A stretch of 64,000 nucleotides of DNA from Pseudolabrys sp. Root1462 (GCF_001426945.1 NZ_LMFS01000003.1:613115-677114); one strand, 5' to 3'; counted from the stretch's first letter, positions 51,134 to 59,882 are shown. Notes: generated by a model not told the origin, from the sequence alone. A program made the numbers and translations.

Positions 51134-51598
51134 TCAGATCGGCAGCGCCGCGGAGTTCTTGACCTCTTCCATCACGGCGTAGGTGTGGCTCTCGCGGACG
51201 CCCGGTAACGCCAGCAGCACGTCGCCGAGGAAACGGCGATAGGCGTTCATGTCGGCGATGCGGATCTTGACCAGGTAATCGAATCCCCCGGCCACCATGT
51301 GGCACTCCAGAACTTCCGGGGCCCGCGCCACTGCCTTGGCGAAACGATCGAACACGTCAGGGGTGGTGCGGTCGAGCTTCACTTCGATGAAGACCAGCAA
51401 GCCGCGGTCGAGCTTCTCCGGGTTCAGCCGCGCCGAATAGCCGAGGATGAAACCGTCGCGGGTCAGCCGCCGCAGCCGCTCGGTGGTGGCCGTCGGCGAC
51501 AGGCCGAGCTTTTCGGCCAGCGCCACGATGGCGATGCGGCCGTCGCGCTGCAGCTCGGCCAGCAGCCGGCGGTCGGTTTTGTCGATATCGGAAATCAC
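51134..51598 (-). CDS. putR: Lrp/AsnC family regulator, PutR-like
   Basis: A 154-residue regulator with a GTG start. The HTH is DKTDRRLLAELQRDGRIAIVALAEKLGLSPTATTERLRRLTRDG; the C-terminal RAM domain includes GGFDYLVKIRIADMNAYRRFLGDVLL. It is divergent from putA with 103 bases between, the usual arrangement of PutR in alphaproteobacteria, where proline-bound PutR activates putA. The neighbour on the left is the unrelated binding-protein gene. Confidence 0.9.
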   Translation of the reverse strand: MISDIDKTDRRLLAELQRDGRIAIVALAEKLGLSPTATTERLRRLTRDGFILGYSARLNPEKLDRGLLVFIEVKLDRTTPDVFDRFAKAVARAPEVLECHMVAGGFDYLVKIRIADMNAYRRFLGDVLLALPGVRESHTYAVMEEVKNSAALPI

Positions 51599-51615
51599 TA
51601 TTAAATCTCAATCTG

Positions 51616-51662
51616 TGGTGATTATCGCTACCTTGTAGCAAAAATAATAGATAGTATCACCA
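51616..51662. promoter_or_regulatory. Inverted repeats between putR and putA, candidate PutR operator
   Basis: An outer pair TGGTGAT (51616-51622) and ATCACCA (51656-51662) is perfect over 7 bases. Inside it, GCTAC (51627-51631) and GTAGC (51635-51639) form a second perfect repeat with 3 bases between. The region is AT-rich, unlike the surroundings. It fits binding of an Lrp octamer or dimer at two sites. Confidence 0.55.
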
Positions 51663-51701
51663 TAGAAGCTGGCCTACGGATCGGAAAAATCAGGTCAGAT
51701 C

Positions 51702-54700
51702 ATGCCACCCATCAGCCCCTTCCGTGCCGACTACGCCCCCGCCGACGACGCCGTCGCGCGCCGCCTGCTCGCCGACGCCAACCGCGGCGCCGATGCCGAC
51801 GCGCGGATCGACGCCCTGGCCGGGCGATTGATTGCGGCGATCCGCGGCCGCGCCGGTGGGCTCGGCGGCGTCGAGGACTTCCTCCACGCTTACGCGCTGT
51901 CGACCAAGGAAGGCCTGGCGCTGATGGTGCTGGCTGAAGCGCTGCTGCGTATTCCCGACGGTGCCACCGCGGATCGGCTGATCGAGGACAAGCTCAAGGG
52001 CGGCGATTGGGACCACCAGGACCGCAAGAATGGCACCTTCCTGGTGTCCGCCTCGGCCTGGGCGCTGGCGACGACCGCGCGGGTCATCGCACCCGGCGAA
52101 ACTCCGGAGGGCATCGTCGATACTCTGGTGAAGCGGCTCGGCCTGCCGGCGGTGCGAACTGCCACGCGGCAGGCGATGAAATTGCTCGGCTCGCATTTCG
52201 TGCTGGGCCAGACCATCCAGGATGCGCTGGCCCGCGCCGGCGAAGCCCGCCAGTTTCTCTACTCCTTCGACATGCTCGGTGAGGGCGCGCGCACGGCGGC
52301 CGATGCCGAGCGCTATCTGCAGTCTTACGCCAAGGCGATCGACGCCATTGGCAACGCGGCCGGCAACGAGCCCCTGCCGCGCCGCCCCGGTATTTCGGTA
52401 AAGCTGTCGGCGCTGCATCCGCGCTATGAGGCGTTGTCGCGGGAGCGCGTGATGCGCGAGCTGCCGCCGCGCCTGCTCGAACTCGCGCGTCAGGCCAAAG
52501 GCCACGATCTCAATTTCACCGTCGACGCCGAGGAAGCGGACCGTCTTGAGTTGTCGCTCGATGTCATCGAAGCGACCTTGCGCGATTCCTCGCTCAGGGG
52601 TTGGGACGGCTTTGGGCTGGCAATCCAGGCCTACCAGAAGCGGGCGCCGGCGGTGATCGACTGGATCGCGGCGCTGGCCGAAACGCTCGACCGACGGCTG
52701 ATGGTGCGGCTCGTCAAGGGCGCCTATTGGGACACCGAGGTCAAGCGTGCGCAGGAGCGCGGCCTCGCCGACTATCCGGTGTTCACGCGCAAGGCGATGA
52801 CCGATCTGAGCTATGGCGAGTGCGCGCGCAAGCTGCTGGCACTGCGGCCGCGGATTTACCCGCAATTCGCTACGCACAATGCGCTGACCATCGCCAGCGT
52901 GCTCGAAGACGCCGGCGGTGGCGCCGGCGAATTGAGCGGTTTCGAATTCCAGCGGCTGCACGGCATGGGTGATGCGCTCTATGCCGCGCTGCTGGCCGAA
53001 AAGCCGCAACTGTCCTGCCGCGTCTACGCGCCGGTCGGCGGTTATGCCGATCTCCTGGCCTATCTGGTGCGCCGTCTCCTGGAGAACGGCGCCAATTCGT
53101 CATTCGTGTCGGTCGCCGCGGATCCGGACGTCCCTGTCGTCGAAATACTGAAGCGGCCGCAGGCCTGGATCGGCGATCCGTCGCGCGCCCGGCATTCGCA
53201 TATTCCGCTGCCGCGCGACCTGTTCGCGCCTGAGCGGACGAATTCGTCCGGCGTGGAGTTCGGCAATGCCCAGGCGCTCGCCGCGCTACGCGAGGACGTT
53301 GTCCGGGCGCCAGCGCGCGTCGACGCGACGCCGCTGGTCAATGGCGGCAATGTTGCGGGTAAACGTCGCGACGTTCTCTCGCCGATCGACAGCAAGCCGA
53401 TCGGCAGCGTCGAGGAATGCGACGAAGCCGCGGTCGGCTTGATCATGGCGGCCGCGACAGCCGGCTTTCCGGCATGGACTGCAACGCGCGTTGAAACGCG
53501 CGCTACAGTGCTCGACCGCACGGCCGATCTGATCGAGGCCAACCGCGGCCGGCTCATCGCGCTGTTGCAGAGTGAGGCCGGCAAGACCATTGATGATTGC
53601 CTTTCCGAAGTGCGCGAGGCGGCCGATTTCTGCCGCTACTACGCGGCACAGGCGTTGCGCGAACTCACGCCTCGGGCGTTACCGGGACCGACCGGCGAGA
53701 GCAATCAATTGCGCACGCGCGGCCGCGGTGTTTTTGTTTGCATCAGCCCCTGGAATTTCCCGCTGGCGATTTTCACCGGGCAGGTTGCCGCCGCGCTGGT
53801 CGCCGGCAATTCCGTGGTGGCCAAGCCCGCCGAGCAAACGCCGCTGATCGCGTTCGAGACCGTGAAGCTGATGCACCAGGCGGGCATTCCGACCAGTGCA
53901 CTGCATCTGGCGCCCGGCGACGGCAAGGTCGGAGCGTCGCTGACAGCCCATTCCGCAGTCGCGGGCGTCGCCTTCACTGGGTCGACCGAGGTGGCGCGGC
54001 TTATCAATCGCGCGCTGGCCGCCAAGGATGGACCGATCGTACCGCTGATCGCCGAGACCGGCGGCATCAATGCCATGGTTGTCGATGCGACCGCCCTGCC
54101 GGAACAGGTCACCGACGACGTGGTGATGTCGGCTTTCCGTTCCGCGGGGCAGCGCTGCTCGGCGCTGCGGTTGTTATGCGTGCAGGAGGATGTCGCCGAT
54201 CGCATGCTGGCGATGATCGAAGGCGCTGCCGCCGAACTCGAACTCGGCGATCCGCGCGACGTGGCAACTCACGTCGGGCCGGTGATCGACGCCGAGGCCA
54301 AGACGAAACTCGAGAATTGGATCGAGGCCCAGGACAAGAACGGCGCCCTGCGTTTCCGCGGCAAGGAAGGGCCTCAGCAAGGCACCTTCGTCGTGCCGGC
54401 CATTGTCGAGCTCAAGCGCGCTGGTGATCTCGCTGAAGAAGTGTTCGGTCCGGTACTGCACGTGGTTCGCTGGCGGGCGGGGGCGCTGAAGACCGTGCTC
54501 GGCGACATTGCCGGTAACGGCTATGGCCTGACCTTGGGCGTTCATTCGCGCATCGAGGCGACCATCGCCGAGGTAGCGGCATCGCTTTCGAACGGCAATG
54601 TCTACGTCAACCGCAACATGATCGGTGCCGTCGTCGGTTCGCAGCCGTTTGGCGGTAACGGATTGTCCGGTACCGGCCCGAAAGCCGGTGGGCCGAACTA

Positions 54701-54788
54701 TCTCGCCCGATTTGCGTTGGAACAGGTGGTGACGGTCAATACCGCGGCGTCCGGAGGCAATGCGACGCTTCTGGCCGAGGGGGAATAA
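51702..54788 (+). CDS. putA: Bifunctional proline dehydrogenase / L-glutamate-gamma-semialdehyde dehydrogenase PutA
   Basis: A 1028-residue enzyme of two catalytic domains. The proline dehydrogenase part (about 130-460) has the flavin-domain motifs GISVKLSALHPRYE, FTVDAEEADRLELSLDVIE, MVRLVKGAYWDTEVKRAQ and FATHNALTIA. The aldehyde dehydrogenase part (about 520-1010) has GVFVCISPWNFPLAIFTGQ, IAETGGINAMVVD and the nucleophile Cys819 in GQRCSALRL. The N-terminal DNA-binding ribbon-helix-helix of longer PutA is absent, as in the Bradyrhizobium enzyme, so control comes from PutR. It oxidises proline to glutamate and feeds electrons to quinone. Confidence 0.96.
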   Translation: MPPISPFRADYAPADDAVARRLLADANRGADADARIDALAGRLIAAIRGRAGGLGGVEDFLHAYALSTKEGLALMVLAEALLRIPDGATADRLIEDKLKGGDWDHQDRKNGTFLVSASAWALATTARVIAPGETPEGIVDTLVKRLGLPAVRTATRQAMKLLGSHFVLGQTIQDALARAGEARQFLYSFDMLGEGARTAADAERYLQSYAKAIDAIGNAAGNEPLPRRPGISVKLSALHPRYEALSRERVMRELPPRLLELARQAKGHDLNFTVDAEEADRLELSLDVIEATLRDSSLRGWDGFGLAIQAYQKRAPAVIDWIAALAETLDRRLMVRLVKGAYWDTEVKRAQERGLADYPVFTRKAMTDLSYGECARKLLALRPRIYPQFATHNALTIASVLEDAGGGAGELSGFEFQRLHGMGDALYAALLAEKPQLSCRVYAPVGGYADLLAYLVRRLLENGANSSFVSVAADPDVPVVEILKRPQAWIGDPSRARHSHIPLPRDLFAPERTNSSGVEFGNAQALAALREDVVRAPARVDATPLVNGGNVAGKRRDVLSPIDSKPIGSVEECDEAAVGLIMAAATAGFPAWTATRVETRATVLDRTADLIEANRGRLIALLQSEAGKTIDDCLSEVREAADFCRYYAAQALRELTPRALPGPTGESNQLRTRGRGVFVCISPWNFPLAIFTGQVAAALVAGNSVVAKPAEQTPLIAFETVKLMHQAGIPTSALHLAPGDGKVGASLTAHSAVAGVAFTGSTEVARLINRALAAKDGPIVPLIAETGGINAMVVDATALPEQVTDDVVMSAFRSAGQRCSALRLLCVQEDVADRMLAMIEGAAAELELGDPRDVATHVGPVIDAEAKTKLENWIEAQDKNGALRFRGKEGPQQGTFVVPAIVELKRAGDLAEEVFGPVLHVVRWRAGALKTVLGDIAGNGYGLTLGVHSRIEATIAEVAASLSNGNVYVNRNMIGAVVGSQPFGGNGLSGTGPKAGGPNYLARFALEQVVTVNTAASGGNATLLAEGE

Positions 54789-54929
54789 ACCCTTTAATCC
54801 CCGCAGGATGCGATGTCGCGACACTGCGCCGCAGCATGATTCAAAGCGTCCTTTGAGCCAGCACAGGGTCCGCGATCCCCGCGCGTTTAATGATTATATC
54901 CTCTAACGGGAATGCAGGGAGTGACAAAT

Positions 54930-55358
54930 ATGAAGGCAAGAATTCCGATTGCCGCGACCGTGGCCGCCGTGATGGCGGTCAGTTCGCTGGGCATGAACAC
55001 CGCGTTCGCGGCGCCGCCGCACGCGACACCGCCCACGATTCAGAATGATGCGCGGGTGGTTCAGGTTGCGTCGAAGAAGAAACATCGCAGGGTGCACCGA
55101 AACAACGCCGCGGGCGCCGCGGCCGTGATGGGCCTGTTTGGCGCGATTGCGGGTGTGGCGGCGCAGGATGCTTACCGCGACCGCTATTACGACGACGGCT
55201 ATTATTATGGTGGACCGGGCCAAGTGTATCACTCGAGCCCGCGCTACTATCATAATCGGCAGAACTACGGGCGCCCCGGCTACTATCGCGGGAATGCGCC
55301 GTTCCCGGCGCCAGGCACAGTCAATCCCTACGGCAACAACGATCCGGGTAACCGCTGA
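54930..55358 (+). CDS. Small secreted Tyr/Gly/Asn-rich protein
   Basis: A 142-residue protein from the ATG at 54930 behind GCAGGGAG. A signal peptide covers about residues 1-28 (ending AFAAP). The middle has one hydrophobic stretch (NAAGAAAVMGLFGAIAGVAAQ) that may lie in a membrane. The C-terminal half is rich in Tyr, Arg, Gly, Pro and Asn (YRDRYYDDGYYYGG...). Such proteins are common in Bradyrhizobium relatives without known function. The terminator at 55467 follows. Confidence 0.72.
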   Translation: MKARIPIAATVAAVMAVSSLGMNTAFAAPPHATPPTIQNDARVVQVASKKKHRRVHRNNAAGAAAVMGLFGAIAGVAAQDAYRDRYYDDGYYYGGPGQVYHSSPRYYHNRQNYGRPGYYRGNAPFPAPGTVNPYGNNDPGNR

Positions 55359-55466
55359 CCACGTCCGCTGCTGCCAGCCTTGGGATAACGATGGCGGCGG
55401 TCTCGGAGGGCAGGGGGGATCTGCTCGGCCGCTAACCAGCGGGCGAACATTCTGACGTCGAACAAA

Positions 55467-55497
55467 AGGGCCAGGCCGCTTACTGCGGTCTGGCCCT
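55467..55497 (+). terminator. Hairpin after the Tyr-rich protein gene
   Basis: Thirteen-base arms AGGGCCAGGCCGC (55467-55479) and GCGGTCTGGCCCT (55485-55497), with one G-U pair, are followed only by GTTCGTGT, so the T run is weak. Confidence 0.65.
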
Positions 55498-55622
55498 GTT
55501 CGTGTCGCCCGGCAGCCTTGGCCGGCGACCTTCGCTCCGCCCGGTCCAGCAGCCGAAGCTCAAAAGGTCTGAAGCCTTGCTTTATTTAATATCTGTTGGG
55601 AATCGATCGGTTATGGTGCGGT

Positions 55623-56015
55623 ATGGCTGATTCGATTTCCCGGCTTCATAACGCTGTCTTGGCCGCGAGGACCGCTGACCCGGCGAAATCGCGCACTGCC
55701 CGGTTGTTGCAGGCCGGTGGCGCCAAAATGGCCAAGAAACTGGCCGAAGAGGCGGTCGAGGTCGTAATCGACGCCATGCACGGCCAGCCTGAGGCGGTCG
55801 TCCGCGAGAGCGCGGATCTGCTGTACAACCTGGTCGTCCTGTGGGTGCATGCCGGGGTTACCCCGGACCAGGTCTGGGCCGAAATGCGCCGGCGTGAGCA
55901 GCTCTTCGGCATTGCCGAGAAATTGCCAAAAGACCTTGTCAAACCGCTGTCGCGGCCGAAATCGGCGTCCAAGGTCGTCCCGCTGCGGCCGGTCCGGGCT
56001 CGCAAGCGCCGGTAA
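55623..56015 (+). CDS. hisE: Phosphoribosyl-ATP pyrophosphatase (HisE-type)
   Basis: A 130-residue protein from the ATG at 55623. The all-alpha NTP-pyrophosphatase motif is KMAKKLAEEAVEVVIDAM, then ESADLLYNLVVLW, with the acidic residues that bind Mg in HisE. It cuts phosphoribosyl-ATP to phosphoribosyl-AMP in histidine synthesis. The C-terminal 25 residues are basic (KSASKVVPLRPVRARKRR), longer than usual. No other his gene is nearby, so it may be a second HisE or a related house-cleaning enzyme. Confidence 0.85.
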   Translation: MADSISRLHNAVLAARTADPAKSRTARLLQAGGAKMAKKLAEEAVEVVIDAMHGQPEAVVRESADLLYNLVVLWVHAGVTPDQVWAEMRRREQLFGIAEKLPKDLVKPLSRPKSASKVVPLRPVRARKRR

Positions 56016-56074
56016 ATCCAGGCAAAGTGGCCGCCCGTCGTCCCGCCGTCACATTTCCCCGCCATGGGTACTAC

Positions 56075-56686
56075 ATGACCGTTGAGGCTGCCCCATCCCG
56101 CAATTTGCTGCGCCGTCTCTATGATTGGTGCATCGACGCCGCCCACAAGCCGCATGCCATGTGGACGATGGCCGGCATTGCCTTTGCCGAGAGCTCGTTT
56201 TTCCCGATCCCGCCCGATGTCATGCTGATTCCGATGTCGTTGGCGTACCCGAAGCGGGCCTACTGGTTCGCGGCTGTGGCGACCGTGGCCTCCGTTTTGG
56301 GAGGCCTTCTCGGCTATGCCATCGGTCACTTGCTCTACGATTCAGTCGGCATCTGGCTGGTCCACCTCTATCACCTCGAAGGCAAGGTCGAGACGTTCCG
56401 CCAAGGCTACGCCGATTGGGGCGCCGCCATTATCCTGATCAAGGGCCTGACGCCCATCCCTTACAAGGTGGTGACGATCACCGCGGGCTTTGCCAGCTAC
56501 AACATCTTTCTGTTCGTCATTTTCTCAATCATCGCGCGGGCGATGCGTTTCTTCGTGGTGGCGTTCCTCCTTCACCGCTACGGCGACCAGGCCCGGGTCA
56601 TCATCGAAAAGCGGCTTGGTCTATGGACCACGCTTGGTGCCGCGGTGGTCGTGGCCGGTTTGGTCGCGGCGGTATACTTGATCTGA
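56075..56686 (+). CDS. VTT/DedA-like membrane protein (YqaA type)
   Basis: A 203-residue membrane protein from ATG 56075 (MTVEAAPSRNLL); a GTG at 56027 adds 16 residues. Four or five membrane helices are expected. The VTT (SNARE-associated) motif region is FAESSFFPIPPDVMLIPMSLAYPKRAYW and AIILIKGLTPIPYKVVTITAGFASYN, with the conserved proline helices. Related DedA proteins flip undecaprenyl phosphate or other lipids; this subgroup is not well studied. Confidence 0.88.
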   Translation: MTVEAAPSRNLLRRLYDWCIDAAHKPHAMWTMAGIAFAESSFFPIPPDVMLIPMSLAYPKRAYWFAAVATVASVLGGLLGYAIGHLLYDSVGIWLVHLYHLEGKVETFRQGYADWGAAIILIKGLTPIPYKVVTITAGFASYNIFLFVIFSIIARAMRFFVVAFLLHRYGDQARVIIEKRLGLWTTLGAAVVVAGLVAAVYLI

Positions 56687-56784
56687 CGGATTCCGGTTCC
56701 TCATTTCCGCCATTGGCCTATCATAGGGGATCGCGCATTCGCGCGAATTTGGTTTCCGGTAGAGCCTGACGGGGCGCGACCAAG

Positions 56785-57375
56785 ATGTTTTGGGGCGCAA
56801 GTAGCATCACCAGATCTAAAGTCACGCGAGCCGTGACGGCTGCCGCATGCGCTGTCGCGTGGTCAGTGACCAGCGGGCAGGCGCAGCAATTGCAAATGCA
56901 GGAGCCGCAACAACCGCCGCAGCAACAGCGCGAGCAGCGAGTCCAGCAACCGACGCAAAGCCAGCACAACGAGCCAGGAGTGCTCGAGAGCCTCGGCCGC
57001 TGGCTCGACCGCCAGAGCGACAGCCTCACTTCGTCGTTCAAGGACGCTGGCAAGGGCGTCGAGAATTTTGGCCGTGAAGCCGGCGTCGCCGCGCAGACCA
57101 CCGTGGAGGGCGCCAAGGATGCGGCGGGCTCGGTGGTGCGTATCCCGGCCGCAAGGGTGGTCACCGGTCATGAAGTCTGCAAGGTGGCGCCGAACGGCGC
57201 GCCGGACTGCGTCGCCGCCGCGACCGCGATGTGCAAGGCGCGGGGCTTCGAGGGCGGCAAGAGTGCCGACATGACGACCGCGGATGTCTGCCCGGCGAAG
57301 GTCTATCTGTCCGGCCGCAATTCCGGCCCGGAATGCCGCACCGAGACGTTCGTATCCCGCGCTCTCTGTCAGTAG
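56785..57375 (+). CDS. Secreted Gln-rich protein with C-terminal cysteine domain
   Basis: A 196-residue protein of unknown function. A signal peptide (about 1-33, ending SGQAQ) is followed by a Gln/Pro-rich stretch (about 34-62), a helical region (LESLGRWLDRQSDSLTSSFKDAGKG...) and a C-terminal domain with six cysteines, including GHEVCKVAPNGAPDCVAAATAMCKARGF and GPECRTETFVSRALC. Six cysteines suggest disulfide bonds in the periplasm; a DsbB gene lies 1.1 kb away. The family resembles conserved hypothetical proteins of Bradyrhizobium relatives. Confidence 0.75.
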   Translation: MFWGASSITRSKVTRAVTAAACAVAWSVTSGQAQQLQMQEPQQPPQQQREQRVQQPTQSQHNEPGVLESLGRWLDRQSDSLTSSFKDAGKGVENFGREAGVAAQTTVEGAKDAAGSVVRIPAARVVTGHEVCKVAPNGAPDCVAAATAMCKARGFEGGKSADMTTADVCPAKVYLSGRNSGPECRTETFVSRALCQ

Positions 57376-57422
57376 GCGCGGTCATCCTTGATCGGCGCGA
57401 TGCGCCGGCCTGTCGCCCGCCA

Positions 57423-57455
57423 CAAAGAAAAAGGGCGGCGCCGCGCGCCGCCCTT
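57423..57455 (-). terminator. Terminator for the minus-strand small gene at 57476
   Basis: Perfect arms AAGGGCGGCG (57431-57440) and CGCCGCCCTT (57446-57455). On the minus strand the fold is followed by TTTCTTTGTG, a T-rich tail. Confidence 0.72.
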
Positions 57456-57475
57456 GGTCACAGGTCAACTAATGA

Positions 57476-57769
57476 TCAACGCCAGCTGCAACGGCGATGC
57501 GTCCGCCACACAACATAACCACCCGGCGTACGCACGCGCACCCGCTCGTTCCAGCAGTGGCGATAGCGCGCGTGATGGCGGTAACCACGGTGCCGGTTGT
57601 ATCGGTAATGCCGGCGATTATAGCCGTGACGATAATATTGCACGTCCTGCGTCGCCGTCGGCGCCGCCGAATTGAGGCCTGGATTGGCCATACGCGCTTC
57701 CGCTGCACCAGGCACCGCGAGAGCAAACGCGGCGGCTACCACGGCAGCGACGATCGCTGTTCTAATCAT
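57476..57769 (-). CDS. Small secreted His/Arg/Tyr-rich protein
   Basis: A 97-residue protein with AGGAG before its ATG. The signal peptide is about residues 1-25 (AFALAVPGAAEA). The mature part is basic and rich in Tyr, His and Arg (YYRHGYNRRHYRYNRHRGYRHHARYRH), with two cysteines. No known domain was recognised. It could bind metals, heme or anionic surface polymers, a guess from composition. Confidence 0.7.
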   Translation of the reverse strand: MIRTAIVAAVVAAAFALAVPGAAEARMANPGLNSAAPTATQDVQYYRHGYNRRHYRYNRHRGYRHHARYRHCWNERVRVRTPGGYVVWRTHRRCSWR

Positions 57770-57916
57770 GCACTTAACTCCTATGTCGCTATTCGTCCGG
57801 ATACTAAAGACGTAGCGACACGGATGGTTCCGCGCGCGCGGGCAGTACGCGCTCGAATAATGCGATGTTTGCGTTTTGTCCGCAGTGGCCGGGCCGCTTC
57901 GGCATCACGCCACACA

Positions 57917-58123
57917 TCATTCGGTCTCGATGATGCCGTCGATGGTGTAGTGAAGCCGGGCTTCCTCGATGGTCAGCACCATGCGCGCCTTGAGCGCCTC
58001 GTTGCCCTTGATGCGGCCGTCGGCGACGGCGGCGCGCACCGCCTTCTCGATCTCGCGCTGGGAAGTGACACCGACTGTCTTGAGAAACTTGCGCAGCGAT
58101 GCGTTCAACACCTCTTCATTCAT
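57917..58123 (-). CDS. DUF6494-type small protein
   Basis: A 68-residue acidic-to-neutral soluble protein with AGGAG before its ATG. It reads MNEEVLNASLRKFLKTVGV, then SQREIEKAVRAAVADGRIKG, then an ending LHYTIDGIIETE. The pattern matches the DUF6494 family as I know it, widely found in alphaproteobacteria and without an assigned function. The gap to the previous gene is 147 bases. Confidence 0.78.
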   Translation of the reverse strand: MNEEVLNASLRKFLKTVGVTSQREIEKAVRAAVADGRIKGNEALKARMVLTIEEARLHYTIDGIIETE

Positions 58124-58333
58124 GGCTTGCTCCTGGTCGCCGTGGCTCCGGCAATCGTGAATGGCTTCACCCGCCGATGGTGCGCCAGCCGCCCCGAAAG
58201 CGCCATATCGCTCGATCAGGAACCTTGCCGGCGTTGCGGAACTGCCCGTTGACCGGGGGGCCGACCTCGCTATTATCCCGGCCGCGAAGCGCAGGCGGCG
58301 GGCTCTCGAGCTCAGCCCTGCGCGGTGAGAGAT

Positions 58334-58418
58334 GCCCCTGTGGCGGAATTGGTAGACGCGCCTGACTCAAAATCAGGTACCGCAAGGTGTGCTGGTTCGA
58401 GTCCGGCCAGGGGCACCA
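58334..58418 (+). tRNA. tRNA-Leu (anticodon CAA)
   Basis: The 85-nt sequence folds as a class II tRNA. The acceptor pair is GCCCCTG (58334-58340) with CAGGGGC (58408-58414). The anticodon stem is CCTGA/TCAGG around loop CTCAAAA, giving CAA. A long variable arm (GGTACCGCAAGGTGTGC region) and TTCGAGTC in the T arm follow. CCA is encoded (58416-58418). Confidence 0.95.
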
Positions 58419-58473
58419 CCTTTGAGCGATCCAGCCGACAATCCGGCCTGACGGCGGTTAAAGGACGCGTCTG

Positions 58474-59007
58474 ATGACCGATGTTCTTGCACTGGCGCGC
58501 AAAGATGCCGTCGCCACCGCCGCAGCGGTGATCGCACTGATCGGCCTCGCCACCATCGGCGGCTTCTTCTTTTTCCAGTACGTGCTCGGCTATCCGCCGT
58601 GTCCGCTCTGTCTCGACCAGCGCCTGGCGTTCTATATCAGCGTGCCGCTGGCGGCGCTGCTGTGGCTGGGCGCCGGTCACGGCGCCTCACGCAAGGTGCT
58701 GTTTCTCGGCTTCCTGGTAATCGCCATTGCCATGCTGTGGAACACTGGCCTGTCGGCCTTCCACGCCGGCGTTGAGTGGAAGTTCTGGGCGGGACCGACC
58801 GACTGCTCGGGGCCGATCAACGGACTCGGCCAGGCCAGCAACATGCTCAACCGCCTGCAAGACATCCGCATCGTCCGTTGCGATGAGGCGGCATGGCGGC
58901 TGTTCGGAATCTCGCTCGCCGGTTATGACGTGCTGGTGTCGGCTTTCCTCGCCGTCACCGCCGCCATCGGCGCCAAAGCGGCCTGGGCGCGCGCAGACGC
59001 CGAGTAA
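58474..59007 (+). CDS. dsbB: Disulfide bond formation protein B (DsbB)
   Basis: A 177-residue inner-membrane protein with four helices. The first periplasmic pair is PPCPLCLDQR (Cys43 and Cys46, CxxC). The second pair is Cys111 (TDCSGP) and Cys136 (VRCDE). These two pairs are the DsbB signature. It reoxidises DsbA and passes electrons to quinone. It starts 56 bases after the tRNA on the same strand. No dsbA is in the window. Confidence 0.93.
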   Translation: MTDVLALARKDAVATAAAVIALIGLATIGGFFFFQYVLGYPPCPLCLDQRLAFYISVPLAALLWLGAGHGASRKVLFLGFLVIAIAMLWNTGLSAFHAGVEWKFWAGPTDCSGPINGLGQASNMLNRLQDIRIVRCDEAAWRLFGISLAGYDVLVSAFLAVTAAIGAKAAWARADAE

Positions 59008-59262
59008 TCGCACCGGTACCGGCGGCGTCTTCAGCATTGCTGTTCTGAAAAGACAACGACCACGAAGGAGAGGTGCGCGTACATCCGGCGTCACCCGCTT
59101 TTCGTGGCCGTCAATCCGCACGAGTTGCCGATTGGCAACTACGCGGCGCGTTGGAATGCACTTGCGTGCGCTCGACAACGCGACTGAAACGTATATGGCT
59201 ATGCAGGGGTTCCGTCGCAAGACCGTTACAAGCGAAACATTCGACCGCGAAAAGGAACAGTC

Positions 59263-59814
59263 ATGACCATCGATGCCACGGTGTCGCGTAGCACCTACAC
59301 CGGCACAGCCAAGGCGCTGCATTGGCTGATCGTTGCGCTGCTGATCGTCCAGTTCATCATTGCCTGGACCATGCCGGAAATCCGCCGCGATACGCCAGTG
59401 ACGACGCTGATCGGCCTGCATTTCAGCTTCGGCGTCAGCATTCTCGCTGTGGCCGTCATCCGGCTGCTGCTCCGCGTCGTCCGCGGCGTGCCGGTCCCGG
59501 AAGCCGGCATCCCGGGGTGGCAGGAAACCTCGTCGCAGATCGTGCACTGGCTGCTCTACGCGCTGCTGCTGATCGTGCCGCTGCTCGGCTGGATCAATGC
59601 CGATTTCCGCGGCATGCCGGTCGGCCTGTTCGGCTTCGAGATGCCGCATCTGATCGCGGCGCGGGCGCCGGGCTGGCAATGGACCGGCGACGTTCACGGG
59701 CTGCTGGCCAACTACGCCATGCTGGCGTTGGTCGGCATCCACGTCGCCGCTGCGCTGTATCACCACTTCGTCATGGGCGACGGCGTGCTGCGACGGATGT
59801 TACCGGGTCGGTGA
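59263..59814 (+). CDS. Cytochrome b561 family protein
   Basis: A 183-residue membrane protein with four helices, from ATG 59263 behind AAAAGGAA. Heme-ligand histidines are in AKALHWLIVALL, IGLHFSFGVS, QIVHWLLYALLLIVPLLGW and GIHVAAALYHHFV, the YceJ-type cytochrome b561 set. It passes electrons across the inner membrane, probably from quinol. A perfect bidirectional terminator follows. Confidence 0.92.
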   Translation: MTIDATVSRSTYTGTAKALHWLIVALLIVQFIIAWTMPEIRRDTPVTTLIGLHFSFGVSILAVAVIRLLLRVVRGVPVPEAGIPGWQETSSQIVHWLLYALLLIVPLLGWINADFRGMPVGLFGFEMPHLIAARAPGWQWTGDVHGLLANYAMLALVGIHVAAALYHHFVMGDGVLRRMLPGR

Positions 59815-59821
59815 CGCACAA

Positions 59822-59849
59822 AAAAGGGCGGCCATCTGGCCGCCCTTTT
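59822..59849. terminator. Perfect bidirectional terminator
   Basis: AAAAGGGCGGCCA (59822-59834) and TGGCCGCCCTTTT (59837-59849) are perfect 13-base arms around TC. A-run before and T-run after let it serve both the cytochrome gene (plus) and the DUF1236 gene (minus). Confidence 0.85.
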
Positions 59850-59882
59850 CGTTTCCATCAGCGGCACTTCGTCGTCGCCGTA

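Noticed and set aside
51702-51840. Ribbon-helix-helix DNA-binding domain at the PutA N-terminus
   Set aside because: The first 46 residues lack the RHH pattern; the protein is of the short PutA class and a separate PutR is present.
58727-59266. Frame overlapping dsbB and the following 255-base gap
   Set aside because: Most of it is an alternate frame of dsbB; the rest has no start signal or conserved motif.
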